Source: Parelaphostrongylus tenuis (taxonomy: Eukaryota; Nematoda; Chromadorea; Rhabditida; Metastrongylidae). From it: a stretch of 64,000 nt of DNA. Both the position numbers and the translations under genes were made by a program. Shown here in pieces: positions 54,001-64,000 of the stretch. Positions within the stretch are counted from its first letter, which is position 1, and every line of letters starts with the position of its first letter. The notes under the pieces are model-generated. The model did no database searches and had not been told where the DNA came from. It saw only the letters and a program-made list of their open reading frames with translations. The stretch lies in assembly GCA_019055375.1 (NCBI GenBank), contig JAHQIW010001423.1, positions 665,049 to 729,048 of the forward strand, written 5' to 3'.

Positions 54001-57000
54001 ATTCCTTATGTCCCATTCTGGATAAATATGAGTAAAACATGGGTGGTTGGAAATGTTAGAGGAAACTAGATAAGCACCAGATATGCTTCGGTGAGTTTGT
54101 TCTTCGAACTTTTTTCGGAGAATGGGCGAAGTCGATTTTGTGAAGAACTTCCATCGGAAAGATCTAGTGCTTTTTCATGATAAAGATATATCGAGTTTCT
54201 GGCAGAAAAGTGATATAATGAGGTATTCGAGCTTTATTTAATCAAATTGGGCTTAACCAGTACTAAGGTTTCTTGGGCTTATGATGATTAGCTCTTGGTG
54301 TTTACAGTATTCTTTCTTCTTCTTTTACGCGACCCATAATCATACTTCTTATGCATATCTCAGTACTTCTGTAGATCGGTTTATTTCCTCGCATTCATCG
54401 TTCCGAAGGTCGTCAGTCATTTTACATGATGTTTGAACTGCTGCGTGAGGATTTTGTTTTCTTCATAGATATCGCTGAATATGGTCAAGTGGAATCTTGA
54501 AATGTTGAGGATAGCCAAGTAAAGGCGTTTTTACGAGACACGAGGGTGTCACAGAAGGGAGTCTGAGTATGAGTATTTTGATAGCTGTTCTGCTCAATTA
54601 TATTTACTTTAAAGAGGCTTAGTATCTTCGTGCACTACATGATGTGGGATTTTGGCAATATTCTGTTAACTCCTGATTTCGTAAGAGTGCTGGAATGTCA
54701 TTAGTGACTTAGGTACATCCTGGAAAACGATGCTTTTTTCTTGGACATTATTGAACGCTGTGGGACATTGTAATGTTCCCCTAATAGTTCCTATTTTTCT
54801 ATTGTTGTGATTTTCCTGCATTGACTCTTCACGGGGGTCGTTATCCGTTCATCCACCCTCAGCTGAATCTGTCTAAACGTCCGGTGTAACATAAATCCGG
54901 CGTCCCATTCCGCGGTGGGAAATATCTCAGGTCTTTCCATATTTTCTGTCCTTTGAGCAACAGCACTAAATTCATTAACCGGAAGTAAATAAAGCTACAT
55001 CGTTTTGATATCGTTCGATCGCGCCTTTCCTTGCGAACATTTTAGTGCACACCTTGCCTATAAGATGGAGTTGTCTTGGGAAGAAATTCCCTTGCTCTCA
55101 TGCACGAGTGACGCATAGGTGAAAATGCTAGTGAAGCGGCGCATAAGTTTAGGGGAGCCTCCTAGGGAATGTTCATCGTCATTGCTTTTCTTATTGGGTC
55201 TTGCCAGTATCTCTCTGCTTCGCTTATTTGAGAGTGTGTCTTTCATTGGGTTTTCAAATAGAGCTAATCCTAATCCTTTCTATCTGGGATCGCTGGAGCA
55301 GGCTCAACTTATGGAGTGAAAACGAGAGCGCTATCGGACGGTACTCGTTAAGTCTGCTGTACTCCCAGTGATTATCAGGATTGGAGCGTGTTTCTTGTTT
55401 GGATAATTGCGATGTACAGCGCCTCAACAGCAAATTTTTTGTAATTCGAGTTGGCAAGAAATTCTCCGGACTTTTTCGTTTCCGTTGAATTTCTCATGTT
55501 TTCAAGTTTTTACTTTTACTATCGTTTAGGGCAGCTTCTCGCGGTTATTTTGATATGCAACGCGTTAATACATTTGTTTTGAGATGGATTTTCCGAGAGC
55601 AGAAACGATTACTGATGCTACACTGGTCATGGTTCGGTTCAAGTGCTGCTTTGACACGCAGCGACACTCGTGTAGCATTAACAATCGTTCTTGATCCTGA
55701 GATAAATCCATGTTAAAAAAGTGCATTTTTTGTATCGAAATAACCGCAAGAAGCTGCTCTAAACGATAGTAAAAGCAAAAACTTGAAAGCATGGAAAAGT
55801 GTCTTCAAGAGCGAATTAATTTGAAGAATCGTTGCCAGCTAAATATATGAGATGTGAATATCTGAAATTTGAGAATTGGTTCGAGTTTTAATTAAATCTG
55901 AGAAGTTTTTTTTTGACGTTGAGAGTTTTTAGACATTGCAATATGGTTCTAGAGAATGTCAAAGAGATGTGGACGGAGCAGCCTAAAACAGGGAAAGGAA
56001 AAAAGAAGGTGAGTGCTCAAACAGTAATAAGTTACGGACTATGTCATCTATTACTATAGATCCAAGAATGCTAAGTGATATGCAAAACTTTCAACTCTAG
56101 GCTGTAGTCGAACCCGCGTTTACCGATACGGGGGGCGCGTGCTATTACCACACCTCCGAAGCCATTCCTTTGCAACCTACTCTTACGAGAACCTAACCTC
56201 AGACCAAGCCCTTTGAAGGTTGACCGACTAGCTAAGAGCTGTGATAGTATGTATGCACGAAAGGGGTGCAATAAAGCAGCGGTGCTTTTGGTAATGTAAG
56301 AGTAGCACGGCGCCTTTGATAGGGATGAGACGCGGGTTCAAATCCCGCTTGATGCCCAGAGTTTTGCATGTCATTCAACATTATTGTACATATTTCAATA
56401 TTCATTTTGTAATTTCTCGAAGCCTGCTCATATGGGAATAGATCCAGCACTGTGTGTTTTTCTTCGTACTTTCGGCCATATACTGTAATCGGTCGCGATA
56501 ACAAGTTTACATAGGTTGCGTCCCCTCTCTTTACCAAAACACCGGTTTTCAATTTGTGTAACAAATATCGTCCTTCATTTTTCTGAATGAGTTTGCGGGA
56601 AGTATGTTCATTAGTCTCCTGACAGACTTCTCTTTTTATAACAAAATTATGCTATGTCGCCTCAGGAAAGTTTTTTATGAAGCATAAAAGATTGCTCTCA
56701 TAAAACAGCTCCTATGATCTACTAACGACTGGACACGGCAATAAGGAAGTATTTCCGTATTTTCTCGTCGAGTGGACAGTGGGTGTTATTAGTACGATCC
56801 ACTCACTACAGTACAGATATTATGTCGTTCCATCAGTTTTGACATTAGTGCAATAAACACCAAAAATAACCGGAAGTGATTAAAATTACATAATTTTGGC
56901 ATCGTTCAATTACGCATTTTCTTGAGAACATTTTGGTATACATCTTACCCGTACTTGCTTTAGGATGGAGCTGTCTTGTGAAATAATTTGCTTGCTGCTC

Positions 57001-57971
57001 ATGCACGAATGGCGCTTAGGCGAGCATGCTAGTGAAGCGGCGCGCAAGATCAGTGGGTCTTCCTGTGGAAGGTTCGAGTGCGACCGATCCTCAGACTGTT
57101 CTCTCCAGCTTTGAACTTTACGAACCACTTCCTAGGTGTTCTTTCTGCAACCGCTTCATTACCCCATGCTCCATCAACAAACCGTTTTACTAGCATTTTT
57201 CTCTGCGCGCCCATTCGTGCAAGAGTAGCAAGTGAATTTGTTCCCACGACAGCTCCATCTTCGAGTAAGTATAGGCAAGTTCTATACCAAAATGTTCGTA
57301 AGATGCGAAGCTGAACGACACAAAACCATGCAATTTAAATTACTTATGGTTAATAAATCTGGTGTTTATTACTCTAGTGCGAGAGCTTATGAAACGACCT
57401 AATAAATGCAAACTGGTTGACGTTCCGATGAATTCGCCTTCGTCAGCTATTACCATTTCAATTCCTTATCCTTTCTCCTTTTTCAAAATGGTACTATGAT
57501 GATGCAAATATAATCTGAGAATACTGGATTGTATGCAAAATACTGACCCCTGGCGGAAGGTGAACTTGCGTTATACCCATACCGATTGCCCGTACTACCA
57601 ACACATCACCATAATCATCGCTTTGTTACCACTATGTCTTTGGTATGGGTTCAGCAGACCAAATCCGTGAGAGGTTGGTTGCTGATAGCTCTGATAGTTT
57701 ATATTGAAGAAAGAGTGGTAACAAAGCGGTGACCTTGGTGGTGTGGTATTAGCGCGCTCGCGCATGGATGAAACGGTGGTTCTAGTCCCCACCTGCGGTC
57801 GAATTTTTTGCACATCAGTCAAAGGTCTTGATGTGACTTCGACATTGTTTAGAATAATTTGAACTGATTTAGGCTAAGGCTGTTCCGAAAGACCGTTTCA
57901 TCTCAAAGATGTTTCTTCGTGGCGACTCGGTCATCCTCGTCCTGAAGAATCCACTCGCTTCGACTGACTAG
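51026..57971 (+). CDS. snr-4: Small nuclear ribonucleoprotein SmD2, 4 exons
   Basis: Core Sm protein that joins the heptameric ring on U1, U2, U4 and U5 snRNA in the spliceosome. Exons 51026-51139 (residues 1-38), 52928-52986 (39-58), 55933-56008 (59-83) and 57873-57971 (84-115, TAG) join in phase into 115 residues, close to the usual 118. Family motifs seen: [64 protein letters not shown], the basic GKGKKK loop, and the Sm2 segment [15 protein letters not shown] pyrimidine tract and AAG immediately before the ATG suggest a trans-splice site. The second exon uses TTCAAG as acceptor. Introns of 1.8, 2.9 and 1.9 kb are packed with SINEs, palindromic mariner derivatives and tRNA-like palindromes. 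AATAAA lies at 58114. Confidence 0.97.
51314..51590 (+). mobile_element. tRNA-derived SINE, diverged
   Basis: Head (GCGCATGTTGCGCAGTAGTT), B box (GGTTCGATTTC) and body recognisable with many substitutions. An older copy, 67 bp from the younger inverted one. Confidence 0.85.
51657..51952 (-). mobile_element. tRNA-derived SINE with 12-bp target duplication
   Basis: Minus-strand copy with intact A and B boxes. TATGTAGATATA flanks it at 51645-51656 and 51953-51964. SmD2 intron 1. Confidence 0.93.
52010..52262 (+). mobile_element. tRNA-derived SINE, third type
   Basis: Starts CACTATGGTGTAGTGGTGCG (A-box-like) and ends GTTAGAAGTACTGGAGCTTG. The 3' end matches 43880-43910, so at least two copies exist. 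Confidence 0.55.
52326..52722. mobile_element. Palindromic mariner derivative
   Basis: Ends TTGGCAAGAAATTTCCC and AAAATTTTGCCAA are inverted repeats. Both arms contain a mariner transposase start: ATGGAATTGTCCCGAGAGC near 52461 on plus, and its complement near 52580. The centre is a short spacer. No coding capacity. Lies in SmD2 intron 1. Confidence 0.8.
53150..53400 (+). mobile_element. Second tRNA-derived SINE family
   Basis: A-box-like GTGGTCGAGTAGTTGG and B box CTGGTTCGATCCC, followed by an unrelated body with GAAGACCTTTGTGGAAGATG. SmD2 intron 2. Confidence 0.65.
53546..53848 (+). mobile_element. tRNA-derived SINE
   Basis: GAGCGCATGTGGTGCAGTGG head, body and TTTATCCC tail, moderately diverged. 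SmD2 intron 2. Confidence 0.88.
53849..54954. other. SmD2 intron 2, no feature recognised
   Basis: Non-coding. 50216-51025 upstream of the gene and 57972-58619 downstream also show nothing beyond the sites listed. Confidence 0.5.
54955..55180 (+). mobile_element. Single arm of a mariner derivative
   Basis: Homologous to the left arm at 56850-57060 (ACCGGAAGT, then GAACATTTT, then ATGGAGTTGTCTTGG at 55064). No opposite arm was found. Confidence 0.55.
55449..55840. mobile_element. Palindromic mariner derivative
   Basis: Same family as 52326: TTGGCAAGAAATTC at the left end, CGTTGCCAG at the right, with arms sharing GCAGCTTCTCGCGGTTATTT and its complement. Transposase starts on both arms are degenerate. 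SmD2 intron 2. Confidence 0.75.
56085..56385. mobile_element. Palindrome with tRNA-like arms
   Basis: Left GCAAAACTTTCAACTC, GTAGTCGAACCCGCG; right CGCGGGTTCAAATCCCGC, AGAGTTTTGCATGTC. SmD2 intron 3. Confidence 0.7.
56817..57405. mobile_element. Palindromic mariner derivative with longer arms
   Basis: Left and right ends share GCAATAAACACC-like inverted repeats. The plus arm encodes [20 protein letters not shown] and then [11 protein letters not shown]. The minus arm encodes MELSWEQIH, and further in [20 protein letters not shown]. These are N-terminal mariner segments facing each other. SmD2 intron 3. Confidence 0.75.
57535..57825. mobile_element. Palindrome with tRNA-like arms, diverged
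   Basis: GCAAAATACTGACCC at the left and GAATTTTTTGCACATC at the right. The right arm holds GTGGTGTGGTATTAGCGC and GGTGGTTCTAGTCCCC boxes. SmD2 intron 3. Confidence 0.6.
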
Positions 57972-58113
57972 AAGCTGTTGTATTCATGTCAATTTATTGG
58001 CTAGCAAAAGTGTAATTTTTTCCGCTGCTGTTGGGACTTTGATTGTTTTTAACCTCGTGGTCGCTTGTACGGATTGCTTATCATCTTTATCTATGTTATC
58101 TGTTGGTATTCTG

Positions 58114-58119
58114 AATAAA
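58114..58119 (+). terminator. Polyadenylation signal of SmD2
   Basis: AATAAA 142 nt after the stop codon, the first canonical signal downstream. Confidence 0.6.
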
Positions 58120-58619
58120 AATAAATCGATTCCGAGGGTTGTTTGCGCATTTCGACGCATTTAATCCTTGGAGTTTCCTTCCCGCATTCCTCTCTCTTGA
58201 GCGAAGAATTTGTAGCGTGAAGTCGTTTCTTGTTTGAGAATAAAGGTTTTTTTTTTTGAATATGTATTGTGAATTTCCTGACAGATGGTGACAACAGCGG
58301 CTATGTGCTTTCAAGTTTTAAATTCCTTTATTTCTCATATTTTAGAGATGCATCGATGGGTCACCAAGGACAGTGTTAGCCGTTCCACAATGTCTCTGGA
58401 TTCCATTTAACCCTTACGGGACGAATCTCGCGCGTCTCTAGCCTAGCCTGCAGCGTGTTGCGTCTAACAGTGGCTTTAAACCCCTAATGTGGCACTGTTA
58501 AATGCAACACGCTGGTGGCTAGAGACGCAGGGGGTTGGGTCCATGGCTCCTTGAGAGTTAATGTTTTAGGTGGGAGGGAAATACGTAATGGATACGAAAG
58601 GTTATCGTGCATCTGAGAT

Positions 58620-58880
58620 CTTTGGAGGTTATATTGTTGTACTAGGTAGAGGTCTTCTACCTATAGGCTGAGTTGCTATCTGGTTGGATAGCTGTAGACT
58701 CCATGTTCTCAGAGTGATTATCCTTGTAATAGCGAAGGTAACCGAGCTGAGGCGTCCCCCAAGACGTTTCCCGATTGATTGCAAGAGAGTGCTTGGGATG
58801 GGATTGAACCGGAACATCGCTTATCTCATTGCCTTATGGCGAACTGCATCACTGACCACTACGCTACCGCGCCTCCCCTA
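58620..58880 (-). mobile_element. tRNA-derived SINE, fourth type
   Basis: Minus strand: GGCGCGGTAGCGTAGTGGTC (A box) and TTCCGGTTCAATCCCATCC (B box) at tRNA spacing, then about 180 bp of unrelated body. Confidence 0.5.
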
Positions 58881-59229
58881 GATCGATAAGTTGTGTGGGA
58901 AATTTTTCGATAAGTCCGAGTACTTTGCCAGTTTCCTGTGTTGTAATGATGACGTTCTCTCACGTGACGTTTGCTTTTCTACTCTCGCCACGCCACTATT
59001 TCAGTCTTTATTCTCGTCTCATAGAGTTTTTTTTTCTGAAAATTTCTCTCGGGAAAAGACCAGGGGACCACACAAGGCACCTGGTTTTGTAATTTTTTTT
59101 ATCTTAGATCAGCCGTTACAAATTAACTGGATCGTCTGATGCACGTATTTTACACTTGGAGATCAACTAGTGTCTTAGAAATCTTCCAGGCTCTCGTACA
59201 AACACTGCTGAAGCGACTCTTTCGCAACG

Positions 59230-59967
59230 ATGCCGATGATTAGAGTGTCGACAAATATTCCGGACAAGGACATCCCTACCAATTTTGAGGTCTCCTCAAT
59301 GTCAAATTTTACGAAATTCTCTTTATTTAATCGCTTCTAGCAGTGTTATGATGTTACAAATGGATACCCATTGATGTAGAGCGATGTGCAAAACTTTCGC
59401 GTCAGGCGGGACTACAATCCGCACCTCACTCTTTCCGGGGATGCGTGCTCTATCCGTTACACTACTCACGCCCATTTTGCACATCGCTCTTTCTACGTTA
59501 GAACGGATAGAGCACACACGCATTCCCGGAAAGAGTGAGGTGCGGGTTCTAGTCCCGCCTGACGCGAAAGTTTTGCGCACATCGCTCTACATCAATGTAT
59601 CTATATGTACTATACATATATACTATATATATACATGTGTACGTACCATGTAATCATATATATATATATGCATGTACATATGTGTATATGGTTCGATCTC
59701 GCGCTCATGGCTCACCAAGCCATCCATCCCTCCGGGGTCGGTAAATTGGTACCAGACAGGTCTCAGGCTTGTCTGGGAGGATAAGCAGCACTGACTCGGT
59801 TCAGCGGGAGGCCACCGCGAGTCATTGTAAAGGCCAGATGTGCATTCAATCACCTCAAACGAAGTTAAAAATTGAAGTCGAATGCATGGCGCATCCCTCA
59901 GGGATTGATCAACGCCGAGAGCTTTATCCTTTTATCCTTATGTACGCATATATGTGCATATGTATGC

Positions 59968-60033
<66 letters not shown>

Positions 60034-63000
60034 CATCCCTTCGCGGACGTGAGACTCATTTCAGCCCTTAAACTTCCAGAGGTCTTTTTTTGATGAACAA
60101 AGAATATTATCCAAAATTTGAGTATTCATTCGAAAGCTCAAGTCTTGGGGATTCCGAAACTTTGCTGGTTTTCAAAAATGCTTTTGTAGTACGTTGCTAG
60201 AGCAAAGATAAAGTTATATTTCACAAGATAAAGTTGTATTTCACTCGGGTTTTTCTTATTTGTCCAGCTAAAGTTTTTCGGTCGCTTTTATTGTACTGCA
60301 ATAATGTTAGTCATAGCCAGATTTCGGCAAAATTGAAGTTCAAGCTAATTTTCGAAACTATCTTCATAGCACACCGTGAGGGGGAAGATAAGATTCCATT
60401 TCACATTCGGTAAACGAACTTGTAGAGAAAGTCATGTTCCATCAGAGTGGTACAAAGAAGGCAAAGGGTTTCCCCAAATTGAAGAAAAAAAATCTTTGTT
60501 GAAGGGCGAAATTCACGCGCCACGACGATATCGATTATGCCGCCGTCCACAAAGGGTCATATATGTTTTTTTTTCTGTTAGACGGCGATTGATGAGGAAG
60601 CAACCTCTTTCGCTGGACAGGAACTTTTTATAAGAGTGTTAGTAATCTTCCGAAAGCATAAATCTCGGGCTACAGCGCTACGTGCTTGTTTTTTGAAACT
60701 TCCTTTTTGTAACGTTGTAATATTTTAACAAATTTGTGTTCTGCATGCGGCGTGCCTTTCACTATTACTTCGCTGAGAGCACGCAAAGCATATGAACGAG
60801 TGGATGAAATCTTGTAGTATCTTTATCATACCTTTTATCTAAAGTTCCTTCCAACACGGATAAATAATCCCAGATTGTTTAACAGAAATTACACTCCACA
60901 TGTGAGATTAGTGGCCGTATCGATCCAGGGTCATGCAGACCTACCACACACTAGCCGACAAGCAGATGATTCGTGTATGCGAATATCAGTCTTATTTCCT
61001 CCACCACACTGCAGTGAAGCGGTCTTTCAAGAAAATAGGCACAGCTTTGGAACCACCGAAGCTTACGCTATCGAATGGTCACTAATAATTCCAGGGAAGA
61101 GATCTGTTTTGCGAGAAATATGCGTGTTTGAAACGCAGATATTTTCTTTATTTAACACCATTTCAAAAAGGCTTTCACAAAAACGGCTGCTTAGCGCGGT
61201 GACCAGAAACCGATGCCTCCGAATGATTATTAACACTCGTGTGAAAAGTGCTTGTTTAGCGAGAGGGGTCGTTACTTCATTTGTCGACATCTAATAGATG
61301 AGAGTACTTACATGTTAGACGACAGATGAAAAGCCGATCTCACTCGCTCAACAAGAATTTTTCATAGGAGTGATAGCAATCAATCGAAAGCTCAAAATTT
61401 TGGCTAGAGCCACACATAGCCCGCTTTTCAAAACATCCTTTTATAACGTTACAAGCTTGAAAGAAAAGATTATGTCCCACGCGACCACGTGTTTTTCTTT
61501 CATTTCTCGCTCATATTTCGCTTTACAAGCCTTCTTTAGAGTGTTAGTACTCATTCGATTACCCATTTTCGAAATACTCGGAAACACGTTTGCTTTTCGG
61601 AAAGGATCTAATGATAGCGCTTTAGGAGAAAGAAAAGATTTGTGCTTTACATCTTGCCAGATAAAGCTCTTTTTTGGGACTATTAGTAATCATTCGATAG
61701 TGTAAGTTCCAGTGATTCTAACGATGTGGTTATTTCTTGGAAACATCGTCAGTAGGGAGAATAAGGTCAAGTTTTACATTTCGGCGACCTTGTTTATCGG
61801 CTAGTCCATGGGATCGGGGCCGACTGATCGTTGGCTTGGCCGTTGGATGTGTGGGATACAATTTGTTACTCAACTGGAAACTTTTTCTTCGCTCTGAAGG
61901 GAATTCCAGATAAAACGATTACTTAGACACTACAAAAGTTACTCTACACGTTGATATGCTTTTCATGCTTCCAGCGAATTATACACATCAGAAAAATGAA
62001 GGCGCGCGGAGGGTGTAAAACATAATTTGCTCTTGGATTTTATAGCGTTATAAAAGAGTTTTCTCAAAAACTGGCCACGTAGCGCTCTAGCCAAGGATTT
62101 AAGCTTTTAAATGATTACCAACACAAGTTACCATATTTGATTGATAATAAACTTTGATGCCGAGGTTGATAGAAAGTCGATTACTCGATTACTAATACTC
62201 TTATGAAAGTTCTTGCTCAGCGAATGAGATCGCCCTCTCATTCTTGACAGGTAACAAGGAATAATCATCTGTATCTTATACTCACAGGAGCAATTTACTG
62301 ACCTGATAGCGGAGTCTTTGAGTAAACCAAAAGGCAGAGTTGCAGTTGAGCTATTGCCTGGTCAGAGAATTACACACGGAGGATCGCGAAACCCTGTCGT
62401 TATTGTGAAGGTAAATCACTTAAGGTAATAAGAGGAAACTTTGTCATTTTTGATAAATCGAGGTGAATCATAGCAGTAAGGGCCAGATAGTTGAAATTTA
62501 TAGTTTGTTTCATCTTAGAACGCCCATGCGCCAAGCCATCACTGACATCGACATGGCACTATCACTGCTGGGCGTATCTCAACTTTTTTTTCTACGAAAT
62601 AATTCTCAAATCTAAATATTATTAGGTGTTAGGTGTTATTATTAGGTGTTAAGTGGAGTATATCTCGACCGATACTCCTCTAATTGTCCCTGTTGAGAGA
62701 GAAAACCATACCGAATGATACCAGAACTCTATCAAAAGAGCTCTACATGAGAAAACAAAGGGCTGGGAAGGAATGAAATTACGCATCGTCATGTTACCGC
62801 GAGTGGTTTGGGATAGATTAACCAGTAAAGCCAACACAAGGTGTTACCACATGAAACACCGATCCATAAAATCACATGTGTTTCATTAACCATTTGGGGA
62901 CCACTTGCTACGAAACGTGACACGCCACGCGACGTTACATCTCACTCACCTACTGTAGCGGTGGCATCGCGTCTCGGGGCAAGGCAGGCAGGCAGTATCC

Positions 63001-63289
63001 GTGGGTGCGACAGACCTGCAGATGCTGCCCCCAGCTACTGCTGCGCGGGAGACCACCGCGACGCCCCTGCTACCAATAGCGGTCCCCAAAGGGTTAATTT
63101 CTACAAGATTGATTTTTTCCCTCTAAGACGTGGCAGAATTTCATGACAAGCTTAAACTGCTTATAAAGAGAAGTGTTGTTTGCTTTTTAGGTAGAATCGA
63201 TTGGTGCTCTTTCTTCCGATGACACCATTCGACATACGCAGAAGATAACGAATTTCTGCCAAGAAGTCTTAAAAGTGCCTAAAGAAAAG
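59230..63289 (+). CDS. mif-2: MIF-2-type protein (macrophage migration inhibitory factor family), 3' end outside
   Basis: MIF/D-dopachrome tautomerase superfamily: small trimeric proteins with an N-terminal Pro active site; parasite versions are secreted and can act on host cells. Exons 59230-59289 (residues 1-20), 62288-62410 (21-61) and 63191-63289 (62-94) are all phase 0. Seen: Met-Pro2 start, NIPDKDIP, Lys33 in [18 protein letters not shown], and [19 protein letters not shown]. Family members have about 115-120 residues, so roughly 25 C-terminal residues in one exon should lie beyond position 64000. The sequence is closest in recall to C. elegans MIF-2, not MIF-1; the symbol rests on that. 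The first donor (GAG|GTCTCC) is weak but the joined protein is collinear with the family. The 3-kb first intron holds a tRNA-like palindrome, a SINE and two foldback elements. Confidence 0.93.
59363..59602. mobile_element. Palindrome with tRNA-like arms, 240 bp
   Basis: Near-perfect inverted repeats. Each arm reads as a tRNA-like module: ACGGATAGAGCAC (A-box-like), CATTC/GAGTG anticodon-type stem with loop CCGGAAA, and a T arm GCGGG-TTCTAGT-CCCGC. Ends are ATTGATGTAGAGCGATGTGC and its complement. MIF intron 1. Confidence 0.85.
59600..59690. repeat. TA-rich microsatellite, left of SINE
   Basis: Alternating TATATA with CATGTACATATG variants up to the SINE junction. Confidence 0.85.
59690..59939 (+). 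mobile_element. tRNA-derived SINE, 5' truncated at the B box
   Basis: Starts exactly at GGTTCGATCTCGCGCTC inside a TA-rich microsatellite and otherwise runs to the consensus 3' tail. The A box is missing. Confidence 0.9.
59940..60035. repeat. TA microsatellite, right of SINE
   Basis: Begins TGTACGCATATATGTGC, then nearly pure TA for about 60 bp. It continues the array left of the SINE. Confidence 0.88.
60585..61290. mobile_element. Foldback element in MIF intron 1
   Basis: Left arm AACCTCTTTCGCTGGACAGG, AAGAGTGTTAGTAATC; right arm GATTATTAACACTCGTGTG, TTTAGCGAGAGGGGTC. Imperfect inverted pairing over about 200 bp. Confidence 0.65.
61320..62245. mobile_element. Foldback element in MIF intron 1
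   Basis: Left arm GCCGATCTCACTCGC, GGCTAGAGCCACAC; right arm GGCCACGTAGCGCTCTAGCC, CAGCGAATGAGATCGCC. Close paralogue of 49110-50215 without the SINE; carries a small extra insert at 62115-62195. Confidence 0.75.
62411..63190. other. MIF intron 2, no feature recognised
   Basis: Contains only a short GC-rich segment at 62930-63070. 60036-60584 in intron 1 shows weak foldback-like units (CATTCGAAAGCTCAAG) but no clear element. Confidence 0.4.
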
Positions 63290-63614
63290 GTAATGTGAAT
63301 AGTTAGTTTTGCATAAGTATTTCATCGGAAAGTGGTGCTTAAATTGCTAAGGGTAAACCGATCATTGGACGCCAGTGGAGGGTTATGTTCCCATCAGTTT
63401 CTTAAATTTTTTCATAATTTTCACGACAAGGTGCTCGCCAAAACGATCCGTCCAATCGAGATCCGAATGCGGAAGTCTTGGGGAACTGCTTCACGTGTGT
63501 GCTTCCTAAAATGTTTATTTTATAGCGATTTAATATTCGAATAAAGTACATTTCACGCGCTGCACATTTTAATAATTATCATGCTTATTTTCCAGAATAT
63601 AGTGCTTTTTTCTG

Positions 63615-63745
63615 AACTAGCATAACCTTTAAATAGCGCAAATCTCGGTGACTTCGAAAATGTACTTGTTTTTCAGGGAAGCCTTCTCAGAACGTTGTAG
63701 CATTCGAGGTAAAATTATGTTTGCCGCGTGCCGCGCGCTTAGATC
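63615..63745. repeat. Foldback subunit in MIF intron 3
   Basis: AATAGCGCAAATCTCGGTG, CAGAACGTTGTAGCATTCG, AAAATTATGTTTG follow the subunit order of the foldback arms. Confidence 0.5.
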
Positions 63746-64000
63746 ATTATCGCGCATTGATGGGGTCACACCTTTCCACAAGGCTCGATCAGTGTTTATC
63801 ACATTTCCGGCAAAGCACATTTTCGATAACTATCGACATTTCCGCAATAATCAGAGCACTTCGAGAATTTCAGGTTTGATAACCTATTATAAGCGGCTGC
63901 GAAGTCGTTCTACAGGAATGTAGGAGAGTTAAGAATGATATTCGGGCTCCAGATAAATATATTAGGTAAATTATGATTTTTCCAACTAAATCCAACACGT

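Noticed and set aside
57425..57470. CTGACGA on minus near 57455 as another hammerhead
   Set aside because: No GAAA partner, no stem II and no cleavage triplet at the right spacing.

Overview
This is eukaryotic, AT-rich, repeat-dense nuclear DNA, best explained as a nematode of the strongylid (hookworm-like) type. The basis is the set of intron-split genes whose exon translations match nematode families (Golgi class I alpha-mannosidase, SmD2, a MIF-2-type protein), TTTCAG-like splice acceptors, acceptors placed just 5' of start codons as expected for spliced-leader trans-splicing, and abundant mariner and RTE fossils. Genus is not resolved. There is no bacterial, viral or plasmid backbone.

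Layout. 1-12.4 kb: no confident protein gene; SINEs, a mariner relic, a palindromic element and an intact hammerhead ribozyme motif (11234-11281, minus). 12.4-32.3 kb, plus: GH47 alpha-1,2-mannosidase in at least 12 exons, its introns filled with foldback elements, mariner relics and hammerhead repeats. 35.5-38.5 kb, plus: an 8-exon gene for an unrecognised 266-residue four-TM protein. 41.9-42.8 kb, minus: exons of an unrecognised coiled-coil protein. 43.2-50.2 kb: RTE fragments, SINEs, a GC-richer tract and a foldback element. 51.0-58.0 kb, plus: SmD2 (snr-4), four short exons spread over 7 kb. 59.2 kb to beyond the right edge, plus: a MIF-2-type gene whose last exon lies outside.

Most of the sequence is mobile DNA: (1) a tRNA-derived SINE, about 15 copies, several with perfect 12-15 bp target duplications, probably mobilised by RTE; (2) other tRNA-derived SINEs; (3) mariner relics of several lineages; (4) 400-600 bp palindromic mariner derivatives that keep the transposase start on both arms; (5) 0.7-1.4 kb foldback elements whose arms are built from subunits of about 150 bp; (6) palindromes with tRNA-like arms; (7) a dispersed family carrying hammerhead ribozyme motifs.

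The hammerhead family is the most unusual content. At least ten motifs are recognisable and three look intact (11234-11281 minus, 28034-28081 plus, 36835-36880 minus). In the intact copies the short helix III segment is self-complementary, as expected if two copies pair to cleave as a dimer. Two copies are bounded by duplicated tail sequence, compatible with copying from circular or multimeric RNA. One intact motif lies in sense orientation inside a mannosidase intron. All calls come from reading the sequence and from recalled family knowledge; no database search was possible.
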